Part shown: piece after piece, positions 35,170 to 45,449 of the stretch
How the letters are laid out: each line of letters begins with the position of its first letter
How positions within the stretch are numbered: the first letter of the stretch is position 1
Source: Pirellulales bacterium
GTDB taxonomy: Bacteria > Planctomycetota > Planctomycetia > Pirellulales > JALHPA01
Reading direction: 5' to 3'
Length of the DNA: 64,000 nucleotides
Assembly: GCA_033762255.1 (NCBI GenBank)
Contig: JANRLT010000014.1
Coordinates: forward strand, 100,926-164,925
Notes under the pieces: model-generated
Databases searched by the model: none
What the model was told of the DNA's origin: nothing
What the model saw: the letters and a program-made list of their open reading frames with translations, nothing else
Position numbers and translations under genes: made by a program

Positions 35170-36573
35170 CTACCTTCCGCCCAATACTTTCCGCCGCAAT
35201 CGCCAGGCGATCGTCCCCGCGCCCGCCAAGCCCAGCAGCACCCAGGTGCTCGGTTCTGGAATGGGGCGAAAGTTGTTATACACATGGTCGGCGACATCGT
35301 TCCCCAGGCTGATGCCATCGATCGCGTCAAACGACCAGTGAATCCCCAGATAAATCCGGCTATAGGCGTTTTCATATTCCGCCTGTGAAAACGATGTGTA
35401 GTTGCGGGTGTGAAGGCCGGATGGCATTGACTCCGCGGAGTACAGCGTGTAATTCATCGTGTCCGTGCCATAAAACTGCCGCAGCACTTCATACGTGGCG
35501 GCCCCCATGGTGGCATGACCCGACACATACGCCGGGAACGGGGGGGTAAAGTTGGCCGCCTGGTTGTTCATGGGATCCGTCGAGCCGGGGGCGCCCAGCG
35601 GGACCCAGTTGGGATCCCCCGCGGTGTTCGGGTTGCCGTCGTTATCTCCTTCCCGAATGCCCGTGATCGGCCGCCAAAAATCATCCACAAACTTCACATC
35701 CCAGGCGGCAATGGCGGCATCCGCCATTGCCACGCTGGCCAGGGCAAAGAGCCGCGCGTTCTGGCCCAGGGTGTTGTTTTGTTGCGTGGCAATGTCATCC
35801 AGGTTGGCATTGTACAGGACTGGCGGCGGGCCCATGCCTTGGCGGTCATAACCCCAGAAGATGCCGATATCGGTTTCGTCGGCGGTGCGGGTGCTGCCGG
35901 TGGCGGCCCCTTTGGCTTTAACTTCGTTGTAAGAGTCGGTGTAAGCCTGGCTATTGAGCGGCGGCACGCCTGGCACCGTAAACTGTGTACTGCTATTCAG
36001 GGTAAACGTCTTGACCGCGCCCCAGCCGGGTCCCCAGGCTTCTTGCGTGCCGGGACGGGTGGGATCCGACGACCAGCGGCCCGGTAGGTTGGTTGGCGTA
36101 TAAGGCACATTCACACTGGCGCCATCATTGGTCCGCCAGTTGATGTAACTTTGGGCCACTTGTGCTCCGAACGCCGTCCCCGCCGCGACAGCCGCGGGAC
36201 TATTGTTGGCGTTGATGGTCGCCATGCGGGTGTTGTAATCGGCGGTGATCAGCGCCGCCTGATCGGGGTAACAATCCAAAAGAGCCACCCGCGCGGCCTC
36301 TGCCAGCGCCGCATCCTGTGACGCTCCGCCAGGGGCGGAACCTTGGTACAGATACTGGCTATGCGTGGGCGTAAAAGCCTGGTTAATGTCATACAGCGAG
36401 CCATTCAAAATCGCCATACTGCGGGTGGACCAGCCAGGATTGGCCTGGGTGGAGTTCCCCTGAACAACCGCGCGATACGTGCTGTTCCACTGCAAAATCG
36501 GATCAACCGCAAATGCGGTATTTGCCATCAGGCCCAAGAGGGTCCCCCAGACCAATACAAAACGACAGTTCAT
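35170..36573 (-). CDS. Vanadium haloperoxidase-like protein with PEP-CTERM
   Basis: This 467-residue exported protein has the vanadate-site motifs of vanadium haloperoxidases/PAP2 phosphatases in the right order: KFVDDFWRP near residue 296 (KX6RP), YVSGHATMG near 348, and SRIYLGIHWSFD near 407 (SRX5HX3D). The usual PSGH is VSGH here. The N-terminal signal is VLVWGTLLGLMANTAFA. The C-terminus is a PEP-CTERM sorting domain (PIPEPSTWVLLGLAGAG, then an RLRRK basic end), so it is likely delivered to the cell surface by exosortase. The substrate (halide or phosphate) is uncertain. No exosortase or epsH gene is in the window. Start ATG at 36571-36573. Confidence 0.87.
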   Translation of the reverse strand: MNCRFVLVWGTLLGLMANTAFAVDPILQWNSTYRAVVQGNSTQANPGWSTRSMAILNGSLYDINQAFTPTHSQYLYQGSAPGGASQDAALAEAARVALLDCYPDQAALITADYNTRMATINANNSPAAVAAGTAFGAQVAQSYINWRTNDGASVNVPYTPTNLPGRWSSDPTRPGTQEAWGPGWGAVKTFTLNSSTQFTVPGVPPLNSQAYTDSYNEVKAKGAATGSTRTADETDIGIFWGYDRQGMGPPPVLYNANLDDIATQQNNTLGQNARLFALASVAMADAAIAAWDVKFVDDFWRPITGIREGDNDGNPNTAGDPNWVPLGAPGSTDPMNNQAANFTPPFPAYVSGHATMGAATYEVLRQFYGTDTMNYTLYSAESMPSGLHTRNYTSFSQAEYENAYSRIYLGIHWSFDAIDGISLGNDVADHVYNNFRPIPEPSTWVLLGLAGAGTIAWRLRRKVLGGR

Positions 36574-36999
36574 CAGAGAAGTTCCTTAATCATCAGTAAA
36601 CAGGCAGAACAATCTTGGTAAGCTTCTTCAGTACCCATCCTAGTCATACCAAAAATGGCACTCTAAGGAATGGAAATTCTTTCCGGACGGGGAATTCCGT
36701 ATGGCAGAACAGGTGCGGGTCCACGGTTTTTGCCGTTCTCATCGTGGGCTTGCGCCTGCCCGCTAGTCCGAAAACGAATCATTGACAGTGCACTCGTCAT
36801 TTTGATTAAAAACTGGCTATTTGTAAAGGATTTTGTGCTAAAACAATTAGGTGTCCGTGGGGATTATGCCTGTTTTTTGGTTTGTAACAATGGTGTGGTG
36901 GGGATTTCTCCATCCCTGCCCCCCAAGGGTGGCTCCCCCCGCGGGCATCCTTTATAATGATGAGTTTTGTGCCGCTCCCCCCTTGCATGGCGATATCGC
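36574..36999. other. Intergenic region without a gene
   Basis: I see no convincing gene in these 426 bases. A plus frame at 36670-36957 lacks codon bias and family features. The region carries the divergent promoters of the haloperoxidase and recQ. Confidence 0.5.
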
Positions 37000-38934
37000 A
37001 TGTCCGACCTTGCCCAAATCCAGGATTTGATGCGGCAGTACTTTGGCTATGGGGAATTTCGCCCGGGTCAGCGGGAAGTGTTTGAATGTCTGCTAGCGGG
37101 CAAATCCGCCGCGGCGGTCTTTCCCACGGGGGGTGGCAAGTCCCTCTGTTACCAATTACCCGCGCTCACTTTTCCCGGATTGACGCTGGTGGTCTCGCCG
37201 CTGATCGCGCTCATGAAGGACCAGATCGACGCCCTGCGCAAGCGGCGCATTCCCGCGCGGCGGCTGGATTCCACGCTGAACCTGGCCGAATACCGCGATG
37301 CGATGTCCATGCTGCGCTCCGGCGAACTAAAAATGCTATATGTCGCGCCCGAGCGGTTGCTGAATGAACGCTTTTGCGAGACGCTGTTGCAGGCCAAGAT
37401 TTCGCTCTTTGCCGTCGATGAAGCGCATTGTATCTCGGAATGGGGACATAACTTTCGTCCCGATTATTTGCGCTTGGCCAGCTTTGCCAAAGCCTGCCGG
37501 GCGGAGCGGGTGCTCGCGCTGACCGCCACGGCGACCGCGCCGGTGCTGGCGGATATTTGCAAAAATTTTGAAATCGCCGCCGACTGCGCGATTCGCACCG
37601 GGTTTTATCGGCCTAATCTGACATTACTAGCCACGGAGATTGATCGCGAAGCGCGTGAGCGCGATCTGATCGCGCGGTTGCGTGACCGCCCCGCGGGGCC
37701 GACCATTATTTATGTTACGTTGCAGCGCACCGCCGAGGAACTAGCAGAAAAGCTGACCGCGGCGGGGCTTTCCGCCCAGGCCTATCATGCCGGGCTAGAG
37801 GATGGGGACCGGGCGCGGATTCAGGATTGGTTTATCCGCGGCACGCATGAAATTGTCGTCGCCACGATCGCCTTTGGCATGGGGATCGACAAGGCCGATA
37901 TCCGGTATGTGTACCATTATAATCCGCCCAAGAGCCTGGAAAATTACGCGCAAGAAATTGGCCGCGCGGGGCGGGATGGCCAGTCGGCAATTTGCGAATT
38001 TTTGTTCGTGCGATCGGACTTGTTTGTGCTGGAAAACTTTGTCTATGGCGACACACCCACGGCGGCGAATGTGCGGGGTTTTGTGGATGAATTGTGGAAG
38101 CACGGCGGCGAATTTAGCGTGAGCCAGTATGATTTATCCAGTAAATTCAATATCCGCATCAATGTGGTGCGGACGTTGTTGACGTACTTGGAATTGGCGG
38201 GGCATTTGTCCGGCGGCACGCCGTATTACGATAGCTACCAAATCAAGCCGCGCGTCCCCTCGGGCAAAATTCTGGCCAACTTTGATGGCGAGCGACGCGA
38301 GTTTTTGACCAAGCTGTTTGGGCAATTTGTTAAAAAGAAAATCTGGCTCCAACTGGATCTGGAACAGGCCTGCAAAAATCTGCGGCAATCCCGCGAGCGG
38401 ATCATCCGCGCGCTCGATTATTTGGCTGAACAGCAATATCTAGAGCTCAAGACCGCGGGGTTGCGGCACCGGTACAAGACCGTCGGCCCGCGGCCCGACC
38501 TGGCTAAATTGGCCAATACACTGTACAAACGACTCAAGGATCGCGAAACCCGCGAATTGGAACGCCTGCAGGGCGTGGTCGATTGGGTGGAGCATCGCGG
38601 CTGCCAGGTGCGGGCTTTGGGGACGCACTTTGCCGAGACCGAGACCGTCGACTGTGGGCATTGCACGTGGTGCCTGGATCGGGAACGCCCCCGGGCTGCA
38701 AATACCCTGGCGGCCCCGCAAATTGCGGATCAACTATGGCGGCAGGCGCTGGCCGCGCGGCGCGCGGGAGGTACCGCCCTGGCCGATCCGCACACGTTCG
38801 CCTGCTTTCTGTGTGGACTCCCCGCGCCACTCTTTACCAGGCAAAAATTGACCACCCAGCCTGGCTATGGACTGTTGGCGGAGGTTCCCTTTGCCACTGT
38901 TCTGGAAAAAGTGCAAGCGGTGGGAGCCGCGTAG
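37000..38934 (+). CDS. recQ: ATP-dependent DNA helicase RecQ
   Basis: RecQ is a 3'-5' helicase in recombination and repair. The protein has 644 residues. The helicase motifs are TGGGKSLCYQLP near residue 46 (Walker A), VDEAHCISEWGHNFRPDY near 136 (DEAH box and RecQ loop), SGLTATATAPV-like LALTATATAPV near 170, and YAQEIGRAGRDGQ near 315. The RecQ-type C-terminal zinc cysteines appear as CGHCTWC near 553, and the winged-helix segment precedes it. The start is the ATG at 37000 (MSDLAQIQDLMRQYFGYGEF). It stands alone on the plus strand. Immediately after the stop is a 91-base element with inverted ends. Confidence 0.95.
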   Translation: MSDLAQIQDLMRQYFGYGEFRPGQREVFECLLAGKSAAAVFPTGGGKSLCYQLPALTFPGLTLVVSPLIALMKDQIDALRKRRIPARRLDSTLNLAEYRDAMSMLRSGELKMLYVAPERLLNERFCETLLQAKISLFAVDEAHCISEWGHNFRPDYLRLASFAKACRAERVLALTATATAPVLADICKNFEIAADCAIRTGFYRPNLTLLATEIDREARERDLIARLRDRPAGPTIIYVTLQRTAEELAEKLTAAGLSAQAYHAGLEDGDRARIQDWFIRGTHEIVVATIAFGMGIDKADIRYVYHYNPPKSLENYAQEIGRAGRDGQSAICEFLFVRSDLFVLENFVYGDTPTAANVRGFVDELWKHGGEFSVSQYDLSSKFNIRINVVRTLLTYLELAGHLSGGTPYYDSYQIKPRVPSGKILANFDGERREFLTKLFGQFVKKKIWLQLDLEQACKNLRQSRERIIRALDYLAEQQYLELKTAGLRHRYKTVGPRPDLAKLANTLYKRLKDRETRELERLQGVVDWVEHRGCQVRALGTHFAETETVDCGHCTWCLDRERPRAANTLAAPQIADQLWRQALAARRAGGTALADPHTFACFLCGLPAPLFTRQKLTTQPGYGLLAEVPFATVLEKVQAVGAA

Positions 38935-38938
38935 CAGT

Positions 38939-39029
38939 CTGTTGAAATTCAAACCACAGGCACGGAACCTGGACTTTTTTGGTTCGCCAAAAAATGGAGC
39001 ATTTTGTTCCAGCAATGACTTTTCAACAG
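38939..39029. repeat. 91-base element with inverted ends after recQ
   Basis: The ends CTGTTGAAA (38939-38947) and TTTCAACAG (39021-39029) are perfect 9-base inverted repeats. It starts 4 bases after the recQ stop. It resembles a small MITE-like element or a long hairpin; no transposase is present. Confidence 0.5.
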
Positions 39030-39061
39030 GCCGTTAGAGTTATGTTATACTAATCACAAGT

Positions 39062-39210
39062 AATTGTAGCGCAGGTTTTACCCAGTTTACAAGGGATCCC
39101 GTAACTCCGTTGGAGTAGGAGTTCTTTGGTTTTGCCATTTTTCCCAGGGTTGTTCGCTGCGCTCCAACCCGTGGGCTATGATCCCCAGTATTACCATTCA
39201 ACAGGGCGCG
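39062..39210. other. Repeat-rich part of the 0.8-kb gap after recQ
   Basis: A hairpin-like stretch GGGTTGttcgctgcgctcCAACCC lies near 39148-39171, and the neighbouring CCGTTGGAGTAGGAG motif is typical of dispersed repeats. No gene is seen. Confidence 0.45.
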
Positions 39211-39286
39211 TTGCGGTAGAGGAGTACCGCAACGCGGTTACGAAACTCAGCCCTAGGTTGCCGCGAAGCGGCTACCTAGGGAATAC
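39211..39286. repeat. 62-bp structured repeat, copy 2, with adjacent hairpin
   Basis: TTGCGGTA and TACCGCAA form a perfect 8-base hairpin at 39211-39232. It runs into the 62-bp element at 39225-39286, which matches 24576-24637. Here the outer stem is CCTAGGT/ACCTAGG. A further partial copy starts near 39305. Confidence 0.75.
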
Positions 39287-39412
39287 GGCAAGCCAATAAT
39301 TACTACCGCAACGCGGTTGCGTCATGCGGAAATAACTCATGAATGCTGGGTGCCTTCCCAAATTGCTAGCCGCGCTACGTTTAACTAGAAGGCGAATTAT
39401 ATATTTTTATAT

Positions 39413-39572
39413 GAAGAATTTGTGAACACTAATCTTCGCTTATCAACACTAATCCAGAATGCCATTTTGCCACCGCAATCAACCTCAACGGTCTGTTAGC
39501 TGGGAAATCCTGTCTGGATTAGTGAAGATCAGTGCGGATTAGTGGTTCAATTGCTTTTTTCAGTTAAACCCA
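39413..39572. repeat. Dispersed nested-palindrome repeat, copy B
   Basis: This 160-base block matches 3241-3399 and has the same nested arms, CTAATCCAGA and TCTGGATTAG. It lies about 150 bases upstream of the MoxR-like gene. Confidence 0.75.
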
Positions 39573-39726
39573 GATCAGTCTGCGCGCGGGGAGCAATCTC
39601 TCGAATTTGCGGGCAATTTTTGGCGCGCTTTTCCTGGGCAATTTCCGCGACCGCCTATAATAAAGGGGTGCCGGGCAGAGAATTGTTGACATCAAGATAA
39701 AAATTTACTTCAGGAAATTTTCAAGC

Positions 39727-41133
<1,407 letters not shown>

Positions 41134-41349
41134 GGCCCGCCGGGGTCGGGAGTCTGACGCAGTGAGTGCGCTTTTGGCGGATAAGCTTATTCGCGGAGGA
41201 GTTTTGCCCCCCTTTGAGTAGCATCCTTCAGGGGGACGGGAATCCTGGTCGAGTATGGATTACCAAGAATTGCAAATCTCTGACGACCACGATTCCCGAC
41301 CCCAAACTTAACACTATGGCACTTACGACAAAGATGTTAACTTACATGC

Positions 41350-42174
41350 ATGCCAGTTCCTTCCCCCGTACCCCCGATCGGCTTGGTCTTTGCCCTTGAA
41401 ATTGAGGCCGGGGGAATGCTCGATCGGTTGCAACATAAAGTAACCACCACTGGCCAGGGGTATAAAGGCCAGGGATTTACGATTGTCACGGGGCATCTGC
41501 CGGAATTGTCATCCACGCTATTCGGCTCCGCCGACAGTCCGGACCACACTACCCATCCGCGCGACCGTCCCGCCATCGCTATCGCCTATGCGGGAGCCGG
41601 CAAACAGGCAGCCACCGTTGCCACCCAGGCGTTGATCGCGGGGCATCATCCCCGCTGGGTCATTTCCGCGGGTTTTGCGGGGGCCTTGCAGCCAGAGTTG
41701 GCCGTGGGAGACTTGCTCTTACCCACGGGCGTGCAAAATGCCCAGGGGGAAAAACTGGCCATCGATGTGCAGGGAAGGCCGCCGCCGCCGGGCGAGGCAA
41801 AAATCCATCACGGCTGGCTGTACACGGCGGACCGGGTGGTGACGACCGCGGCCAGCAAACTAGCGCTGGGCCAGTCGTCCGAAGCACTGGCCGTCGATCT
41901 AGAGACTTTTGCCGTTGCCCAATTGTGTGTGCGGGAAAAGCTGCGATTTTTGGCGGTGCGCATCATCAGCGATCACGCGGGAGAGGATTTGCCCCCCGAT
42001 GTCGCGGGACTCATGCGGCCGCAGTCCACCGCCCGACTGCTGGGCCGGGTGTTGGGGGGAATTTTTCGCCGGCCGCAAATTGTGCCGGAATTATGGCGCT
42101 TGCGCGAACAGGCGCTCCTTGCCACGGACCGGCTGGCGGACTTTTTGTGCCGGCTCATGCCGCTTTTGCCCTGA
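41350..42174 (+). CDS. Nucleoside phosphorylase-like protein
   Basis: This 274-residue protein belongs to the PNP/MTA-SAH nucleosidase superfamily. Segments are GLVFALEIEAGGMLDRL near residue 11, AIAYAGAGKQAATVATQALI near 75, WVISAGFAGALQPELAVGDL near 100, and AVDLETFAVAQLC near 179, where nucleosidases have AVDME and the acidic base. It could be a phosphorylase or a nucleosidase on a purine-like substrate; the gene sits upstream of the mfnF- and mfnE-like genes on the same strand, so a role in the same cofactor pathway is possible but unproven. Two ATG codons overlap at 41346 and 41350; I chose 41350 because the other leads to a different frame. About 200 bases without a gene precede it. Confidence 0.75.
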   Translation: MPVPSPVPPIGLVFALEIEAGGMLDRLQHKVTTTGQGYKGQGFTIVTGHLPELSSTLFGSADSPDHTTHPRDRPAIAIAYAGAGKQAATVATQALIAGHHPRWVISAGFAGALQPELAVGDLLLPTGVQNAQGEKLAIDVQGRPPPPGEAKIHHGWLYTADRVVTTAASKLALGQSSEALAVDLETFAVAQLCVREKLRFLAVRIISDHAGEDLPPDVAGLMRPQSTARLLGRVLGGIFRRPQIVPELWRLREQALLATDRLADFLCRLMPLLP

Positions 42175-42373
42175 TAATATTCCGCATCACGGCTCGCGGA
42201 GGTCAGACGCGGGAAAAATCCTGGTCGCAGGCAGCGGGCAATTCTGTAATTTCGCGCTGCATGCTAAAATAGGGAAATTCAGCCCCTCGCCAGGCAAAAT
42301 CCGCGGCAAACAAGTCGTGGATTGATTGATTAGCGCTGGCGGCATTTTTCTAAATTTATCTGGTTGATTTGGC

Positions 42374-43378
42374 ATGCATTGGCTGGCACTGGATATCGGC
42401 GGAGCGCAGCTTAAGGCGGCGGATGGCCTGGGCTATGCCGCCAGCCAGATGTTTCCGTTGTGGGAAAAGCCCTTGCAATTGACCGAAGCCCTGCGCGGCA
42501 TGCTGCGGGCGGCTCCCGCGTGCGATCATTTGGCCGTGACGATGACGGGTGAACTGGCGGATTGCTTTACCACGCGGACCGAGGGGGTCCAGTTTATCCT
42601 GAGCGCGGTGTCCATGGTGGCGGAGCAGCGGCACACCCGCGTCTACCTCAGCGACGGCCTGCTGATGGCGCCGCAACTGGCGCTCCGTTCGCCGTTAAAG
42701 GTGGCCGCTGCCAACTGGCACGCCTTGGCCAAGTATTGCGGACGCTTTACTCGCCCCGGCTTGGCGGTGCTGGTGGATATTGGCTCGACCACGACGGATA
42801 TTATTCCCATACTCGATGGCAAGGTCGCCACCCGCAGCCAGACCGACACCGACCGCCTGCTGGCTGGCGAACTGGTCTACACCGGCGTGCAGCGGACCCC
42901 CGTGGCGGCCGTCGCGGCGATCCTCCCCTATCGCAAAAATCTGATTCCCGCCGCAACCGAACGCTTTGCCACGACCTGGGATGTTTTTATAACCCTGGGC
43001 CTGCTCCCCGAGGAACCGGCGAATTTGCACACCGCGAATGGCAAGCCCGCCACCCGCCTGCACGCCCGCGACCGGCTGGCCCGGATGCTCTGTTTGGACC
43101 GGGACGCCTTTGACGAAGCGGACGCCGCCACCCTGGCCGAAGGGGTCCTGCGGCAGCAGTTGGGCCAAATCGCCACCGGTTGGGGGCATGTCACCGGCCG
43201 CTTTGACCAGCCCGTGACCAGCGTGGTGATCAGCGGGCAGGGGGAATTTTTGGCCCGGCAACTGTTGGAACGACTGCGGATCAATTGTCCGGTGGTGGCC
43301 CTCTCGGCGGAACTAGGGCCGCAACTGTCGCGCTGCGCTCCCGCGCATGCCCTGGCGGTCCTCGCGCGCGAAGGGTAG
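42374..43378 (+). CDS. Methanofuran biosynthesis MfnF-like (H4MPT-linked C1 pathway) protein
   Basis: This 334-residue protein belongs to the hydantoinase/oxoprolinase-related family recognised as an H4MPT-linked C1 transfer protein (TIGR03123-type), homologous to archaeal MfnF. In methanogens MfnF joins the furan and tyramine-glutamate parts of methanofuran. The ASKHA-type ATP motif is seen as MHWLALDIGGAQLKAADG at the N-terminus and LAVLVDIGSTTTDIIPI near residue 130, with a further glycine loop VVISGQGEFLARQL near 285. Start ATG at 42374. The mfnE-like gene follows 4 bases after its stop, so they form an operon. The window also has fhcA, fhcB and an mfnD-like gene. Confidence 0.82.
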   Translation: MHWLALDIGGAQLKAADGLGYAASQMFPLWEKPLQLTEALRGMLRAAPACDHLAVTMTGELADCFTTRTEGVQFILSAVSMVAEQRHTRVYLSDGLLMAPQLALRSPLKVAAANWHALAKYCGRFTRPGLAVLVDIGSTTTDIIPILDGKVATRSQTDTDRLLAGELVYTGVQRTPVAAVAAILPYRKNLIPAATERFATTWDVFITLGLLPEEPANLHTANGKPATRLHARDRLARMLCLDRDAFDEADAATLAEGVLRQQLGQIATGWGHVTGRFDQPVTSVVISGQGEFLARQLLERLRINCPVVALSAELGPQLSRCAPAHALAVLAREG

Positions 43379-43382
43379 CGTC

Positions 43383-44108
43383 ATGCCGCAAAAAATCGCT
43401 CCTTTGCGCGGGCGGGTGATCAAACTGGGTGGGAGCCTGCTAACGCTGCCAGACTGGCCAGAGCGACTGCATACATGGCTCACGCGGCAAACGCCGCTCC
43501 CCGCGGTGTTAATCGTCGGCGGTGGGGATCTGGCCGATCTCTTGCGGGCCGAACACGCGCGGCATCCGGATTATTCGCAGGAATTAATGCACGCCCTGGC
43601 GATTGCCTGCATGGACCTGCATGGTCAATTGGCCCTGGCGCGGCTGCCCGGTGCACGGCTGGTGGAGGACCTGGCCGCGGCACGGCATTTTCTGCAAGGG
43701 GGACTAGCGACAGAAAATATCGGCCACGCCCCAGGTCCATTTTCATTGGTAAGAATCCCCGCGATGGGCCGATGGCTGGGGGTCAAGCCAAATTTCGGGA
43801 GTGGCGAAGATTTACTTTTGGTTGAACGCTCGGCTAGAGGAAACGATCAAGCTTTGCCCGCCACCTGGGATGTCACGAGCGATTCCATCGCCGCTTGGGC
43901 AGCACGGGAATTGGCGGCGGAGGAGCTGGTGCTGCTAAAATCGTGTTTGCCGGACGTGGATATCGCGACTGAGAATGTTTATCCTCTCATCGCGGAGAGT
44001 GGCTACGTGGACCGCTATTTTCCGGTTTTGGCGAAAAATTTGCCGAGCGTGCGATTTGTGGATTTGGGAGAGAAGGAGCGGGGGGAATTGCGGGTGGAAG
44101 TGTGCTGA
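43383..44108 (+). CDS. Methanofuran biosynthesis MfnE-like amino-acid kinase family protein
   Basis: This 241-residue protein has the amino-acid kinase fold: GRVIKLGGSLLTLPDW near residue 9, AVLIVGGGDLADLL near 40, and VTSDSIAAWAARELAAEELVLLKS near 165-188. In methanogens MfnE phosphorylates 5-(aminomethyl)furan-3-yl-methyl phosphate. The AT-rich end of the gene and the start ATG at 43383, 4 bases after the mfnF-like stop, show close coupling. Bacterial C1 gene clusters carry a homologous gene next to the mfnF-like one, which supports this reading. Activity is inferred from homology. Confidence 0.8.
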   Translation: MPQKIAPLRGRVIKLGGSLLTLPDWPERLHTWLTRQTPLPAVLIVGGGDLADLLRAEHARHPDYSQELMHALAIACMDLHGQLALARLPGARLVEDLAAARHFLQGGLATENIGHAPGPFSLVRIPAMGRWLGVKPNFGSGEDLLLVERSARGNDQALPATWDVTSDSIAAWAARELAAEELVLLKSCLPDVDIATENVYPLIAESGYVDRYFPVLAKNLPSVRFVDLGEKERGELRVEVC

Positions 44109-44147
44109 AGCTGGATGTTGAAAGAGTGTGGTAATGGAGGTTGATTC

Positions 44148-44186
44148 TGAAATTTCAAATTTGAGATTTGAGATCTGCGATTTGAG
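44148..44186. repeat. AT-rich dispersed repeat (gaaatttcaaat family)
   Basis: TGAAATTTCAAATTTGAGAT followed by TGAGATCTGCGATTTGAG is a copy of the same AT-rich family, between the mfnE-like gene and capA. Confidence 0.6.
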
Positions 44187-44259
44187 CTTAGCTCTGCTTC
44201 CCATGCAACTGTGATGTTTCCCTTATTTCACATGCCTACTTCACACCCTTTGGCGGCTT

Positions 44260-45243
44260 CTATTCCCCTCGTTTCCAACTGGGGCCGGTGGCGGTTTTAT
44301 CGAGCGCGGGAATGCCGTTTTTATCAATTCTGGCTGTCAGCACTTCCCAGGATGCTACCCCTTGCCGGTCGCAATGCAGCCGCAGCACCCAGCCCACCAG
44401 CGCGTCGGGCCGCTCAAAACCATCAAACACAAAATTTCCCAGGCTATACACAATGGGCTTATCCGCGTGCGCGTCCCACCCCTGGGTGTTATGCGGATGC
44501 GCGCCGATCACGGCGCTCGCCCCCGCGTCCAGCATTTGGCGGCTAAACGTGGTTTGCCGCTCGCTAGGTTCGGCGTCCCCTTCGTGCCCCCAGTGCATGT
44601 AGGGCAAAATCAGCGCGTGTTCGTCCCGTTGGCGGGCAAGTTTGATATCCTCTAAAACATGTTCGTCCACCCCCCAAGCGCAGCCGGGCTGCGTGTCGGT
44701 GGCGGCAAAGGAGCGGGGTTTGAACTCGTTATAGCCGAGCAGCACGATCTTGAGTCCCCGTTTTTCAAATGTCAGCGGTTGCCGGGCGGCGGCGAGATTT
44801 TTCCCCCCACCAAAGTAACCGACGTTTCCGCGCAAGTGATCCAGTGTTTCTAAAAAGGCGTCCGGGCCGTAATCCCCCGTGTGATTATTTGCCACGGAGA
44901 CCGCGTCAAAATACTTGGCCAAATGCGGCACAACCCGCGGATGCGCCTGAAAGGTCCAAGGTTTGTCGATGGGCTTACCGGTCGTTCCCACCGCGCATTC
45001 CAGATTCCCCACCACCAGATCCGCCTGTTCAAAGACTTCCGCAAACGCGGTAAACGGGTCTCCCCCCGTGGCGATAAACTTACCGGGAAGATCGGCCAGC
45101 ATGATATCGCCGACGTAGATGATCTCGACGGTTTCTGTTGTTTTGGCATCTGGGGGGGCTGACGGTTCGGCGGCGGGGCCGTCTGTCAGAAAATTTCCCC
45201 AAATTGCAAGGAGTAAGATGAGATTGCGAATCTGAGCCCGCAT
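44260..45243 (-). CDS. CapA/PgsA-type metallophosphoesterase-fold protein
   Basis: This 327-residue exported protein belongs to the CapA family (PGA_cap domain), related to metallophosphoesterases and found in poly-gamma-glutamate biosynthesis. The start is the ATG at 45241-45243 (MRAQIRNLILLLAIWGNFLT), giving a hydrophobic signal or anchor. Domain motifs are EIIYVGDIMLADLPG near residue 41, VVGNLECAVG near 76, VSVANNHTGDYGPDAFLETL near 117, ILPYMHWGHEGDAEPSERQ near 213, VIGAHPHNTQGWD near 245, and IVYSLGNFVFDGFERPD near 264. These fit the family. No capB or capC is nearby, so the true role, likely in envelope polymer handling, is open. Confidence 0.88.
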   Translation of the reverse strand: MRAQIRNLILLLAIWGNFLTDGPAAEPSAPPDAKTTETVEIIYVGDIMLADLPGKFIATGGDPFTAFAEVFEQADLVVGNLECAVGTTGKPIDKPWTFQAHPRVVPHLAKYFDAVSVANNHTGDYGPDAFLETLDHLRGNVGYFGGGKNLAAARQPLTFEKRGLKIVLLGYNEFKPRSFAATDTQPGCAWGVDEHVLEDIKLARQRDEHALILPYMHWGHEGDAEPSERQTTFSRQMLDAGASAVIGAHPHNTQGWDAHADKPIVYSLGNFVFDGFERPDALVGWVLRLHCDRQGVASWEVLTARIDKNGIPALDKTATGPSWKRGE

Positions 45244-45294
45244 GTGTAAACCGTGGTTTGTAATTTTAGACAATTGAGTTTTGAGTTCTACGCA

Positions 45295-45359
45295 CAAAAA
45301 ATCCTAGCCGATTAACCGCTTTACAACCAGTCGGGAGTAAAGAAGATAATCGGCTAGGA
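45295..45359 (-). terminator. Long-stem intrinsic terminator after the DUF1598 gene
   Basis: TCCTAGCCGATTA (45302-45314) and TAATCGGCTAGGA (45347-45359) are perfect 13-base arms, and the loop contains a second stem CTTTAC/GTAAAG. On the minus strand the stem is followed by a T run, and it lies 90 bases after the DUF1598 stop. It should stop transcription before capA. Confidence 0.75.
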
Positions 45360-45449
45360 ATGGTAATGGATTACAGATAGAGGAACTTGCCCAAAGTTCC
45401 GGATGGATGCCATGTGTGTCGGAATTCTGGTGAATTCCGCTATGGAAGT

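Noticed and set aside
36670..36957. A 95-codon plus frame upstream of recQ
   Set aside because: It lacks a ribosome-binding site, family features and consistent codon use.
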